64,000 bases of DNA from Veillonellaceae bacterium. Its GTDB lineage: Bacteria > Bacillota_C > Negativicutes > UBA1444. Both the position numbers and the translations under genes were made by a program. The stretch spans positions 1-64,000 of the forward strand of contig JAAZNU010000033.1 in assembly GCA_012798135.1 (NCBI GenBank), written 5' to 3'. The notes beneath the pieces are model-generated. The model made no database searches and was not told the origin of the DNA. It was given only the letters and a program-made list of their open reading frames with translations. Shown one piece after another: positions 62,629 through 64,000 of the stretch. Numbering within the stretch: the first letter of the stretch is position 1; the number at the start of each line of letters is the position of its first letter.

Positions 62629-63174
62629 TCACACAATCTTTTCACCATGATATCTTTCGCCGTCGGCATCCGGCAGAATGCCGTAACGCTCCGTCCATAA
62701 GGTTTTGTATTTCACCGCCTGGGCATGAATTCGTCCCCACTCGCCCTCAATCGTTCGCAACACTTTCGCCGGTACGCCGACCACCAAAGAGTGGGGCGGG
62801 ATAATCTGACCTTCCCTCACCAACGCGCCGGCCGCCACGATGCTGCCCCGGCCGATTACCGCACCGGTAAGAACAATCGCGCCAATGCCGATCAGACAAT
62901 TGTCTTCAATAACGGCGCCGTGAACCATCGCACTATGCCCGACCGTCACGAAGTCGCCGAGAATGCAGGGATTGTCGTCCGCAACATGCAACACGCTGTT
63001 ATCCTGAACATTGCTGTACTCGCCAATCTCGATCCGGTTGACGTCGCCGCGGGCCACCGTATTGCACCACATACTGCTGTATTTTTTCATTTTGACCGCA
63101 CCGATCACCCGGGCGCCATCCGCCAAAAAGGTTTTTGGATCCAGGTCCGGCTGTTTCCCTTCAAATTCTCTCAC
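62629..63174 (-). CDS. Gamma-class carbonic anhydrase-like hexapeptide-repeat protein
   Basis: A 181-residue left-handed beta-helix protein. Hexapeptide repeats run from about 30 to 140, with the three metal His in NSVLHVADD and VGHSAMVHGAVI placed as in gamma carbonic anhydrases (HxxxxH spacing). Such proteins (YrdA, CaiE, PaaY type) may be hydratases or acyl-CoA thioesterases. GTG 63174 has AGGAGG eight bases upstream and is preferred to the longer frame from 63228. Confidence 0.92.
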   Translation of the reverse strand: MREFEGKQPDLDPKTFLADGARVIGAVKMKKYSSMWCNTVARGDVNRIEIGEYSNVQDNSVLHVADDNPCILGDFVTVGHSAMVHGAVIEDNCLIGIGAIVLTGAVIGRGSIVAAGALVREGQIIPPHSLVVGVPAKVLRTIEGEWGRIHAQAVKYKTLWTERYGILPDADGERYHGEKIV

Positions 63175-63372
63175 GCTACTTCCTCCTTGTCGTAAAATAC
63201 GCTTTAATATTAGTATAATCGAAACCATGAAAAAAGCCAGACTTCCGCCGCGCTATTATCCAACCCCGTTATCGGCCCGTCAGCTTTTGTTTTCCCTTTG
63301 GCCCAAAACTTTTTCAAAGAAATTTTGAGTACAATTTGAGATGATCCAAAATTACATCTGTCGAGGTGTCAC

Positions 63373-64000
63373 ATGAAATTACTGTTGGTTGATGACGAAG
63401 TAAAACTTCTGGAAGCACTGTCCCACATTTTGAAAAAGAACGGCTACCTGGCCGATACCGCCGCCGATGGCGAAACCGGGCTGGAGTTGGCTATGACCGG
63501 CGCCTATGACCTGATCATCCTGGACTGGATGATGCCGGGAAAAACCGGCATGGAAGTCCTGAAGGAATTACGCCGCCATTCCGTCAATACGCCGGTATTG
63601 TTTTTGACGGCCCGCGATTCGGCGGAAGACCGGGTCGCCGGATTGGATGCCGGCGCCGACGATTACCTGGTCAAACCGTTTTCGACGGAAGAATTGCTGG
63701 CTCGCCTGCGGGCGCTCTCCCGGCGTCAGAACAAAGAACTGACCGAAAATGTGATAACGGTCGGCAAACTAACGCTCAACCCCATGCATTGCGAAGCAAC
63801 CTACCAGGGCGAACCCATCCATCTCACGGTAAAAGAGTCGCTGTTGCTGGAACTGCTCATGCGCAACGCCGGGCAGGTCATCACCAAGGAAAGAATCCTG
63901 TATAAGGTCTGGAGTTATTCTTCCGATATCGAAATCGCCAATGTCGATCTTTACATTCACTACCTGCGAAAAAAACTGCCGGGAAACTGTATCCGCACCA
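63373..64000 (+). CDS. OmpR/PhoB-family response regulator (partial at window end)
   Basis: 209 residues are visible: a receiver with LLLVDDEVKLL, the phosphorylated Asp in LIILDWMMPGKTGMEVL, Thr in VLFLTARDSAED and Lys in DYLVKPFSTEELLARL, then the start of a winged-helix trans_reg_C domain (VGKLTLNPMHCEATYQGEPI, LTVKESLLLELLMRN, ANVDLYIHYLRKKL). Only the last 15-20 residues are missing. ATG 63373 has GAGGTG five bases upstream. A partner kinase gene probably follows outside. Confidence 0.95.
   Translation, partial: MKLLLVDDEVKLLEALSHILKKNGYLADTAADGETGLELAMTGAYDLIILDWMMPGKTGMEVLKELRRHSVNTPVLFLTARDSAEDRVAGLDAGADDYLVKPFSTEELLARLRALSRRQNKELTENVITVGKLTLNPMHCEATYQGEPIHLTVKESLLLELLMRNAGQVITKERILYKVWSYSSDIEIANVDLYIHYLRKKLPGNCIRT

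Overview
The window reads as chromosome of a GC-rich, anaerobic, Gram-positive-type bacterium. The best guess is the Negativicutes (Sporomusaceae-like), but that is inference from gene content: GatCAB, short-form HisG with HisZ, YerC, an S-box-controlled MetNIQ, a GTAATNATTAC-type Zur box, LexA boxes of the GAACATATGTTC type, strong AGGAGG ribosome sites, and amino-acid fermentation genes (indolepyruvate:ferredoxin oxidoreductase with phosphate butyryltransferase and butyrate kinase). No 16S gene or other decisive marker is present.

Region 1 to 14.5 kb is accessory and mostly AT-richer. It starts inside an IS256-family element, followed by an MtrA/DUF4346 gene interrupted by one in-frame TGA. 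That TGA is followed at the right distance by a SECIS-like hairpin, so I read it as an undescribed-looking selenoprotein. Next come a LexA-controlled YolD/Y-family polymerase operon, a decayed TOTE-type primase-helicase-phospholipase D gene, an AbiEi/AbiEii toxin-antitoxin pair, an HNH endonuclease, an McrBC restriction system and a Cache-HAMP-PAS-GGDEF-HD-GYP protein. Diverged copies of the 3' end and/or terminator of rlmD lie near 3.6, 3.8, 7.5 and 11.3 kb, and the real rlmD ends at 14,530. This pattern suggests that the island was built by repeated integration at the rlmD 3' end.

Region 14.5 to 29 kb is core. On the minus strand are ligA-pcrA and gatC-gatA-gatB-rlmD. On the plus strand is a probable DNA-repair operon (radical SAM protein with helix-hairpin-helix tail, its TIGR03915-type partner, and a TtcA-like PP-loop protein) starting from a promoter overlapped by a LexA box, then a CHASE4-type HD-GYP protein with a dead GGDEF site. 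A 176-bp palindromic MITE-like repeat lies between gatC and ligA.

Region 29 to 39 kb is a complete histidine operon (hisG-D-C-B-H-A-F-IE plus a HAD phosphatase). hisZ and yerC lie upstream, separated from hisG by a D-2-hydroxyacid dehydrogenase on the other strand. Region 39 to 47 kb has a SAM riboswitch with metNIQ, an unidentified multi-hairpin RNA with its own promoter, znuACB-zur behind a Zur box, and a YyaL-type thioredoxin-fold protein. Region 47 to 55.5 kb holds a DUF554 membrane protein, a large sensor kinase, an oligopeptide-binding lipoprotein, a class A beta-lactamase-fold protein and a two-gene signalling operon. Region 55.7 to 64 kb has the buk-ptb-iorA-iorB fermentation operon, a MerR regulator, bacterioferritin, a SagB-type nitroreductase, a gamma-carbonic anhydrase and the start of an OmpR-type response regulator that runs off the window.
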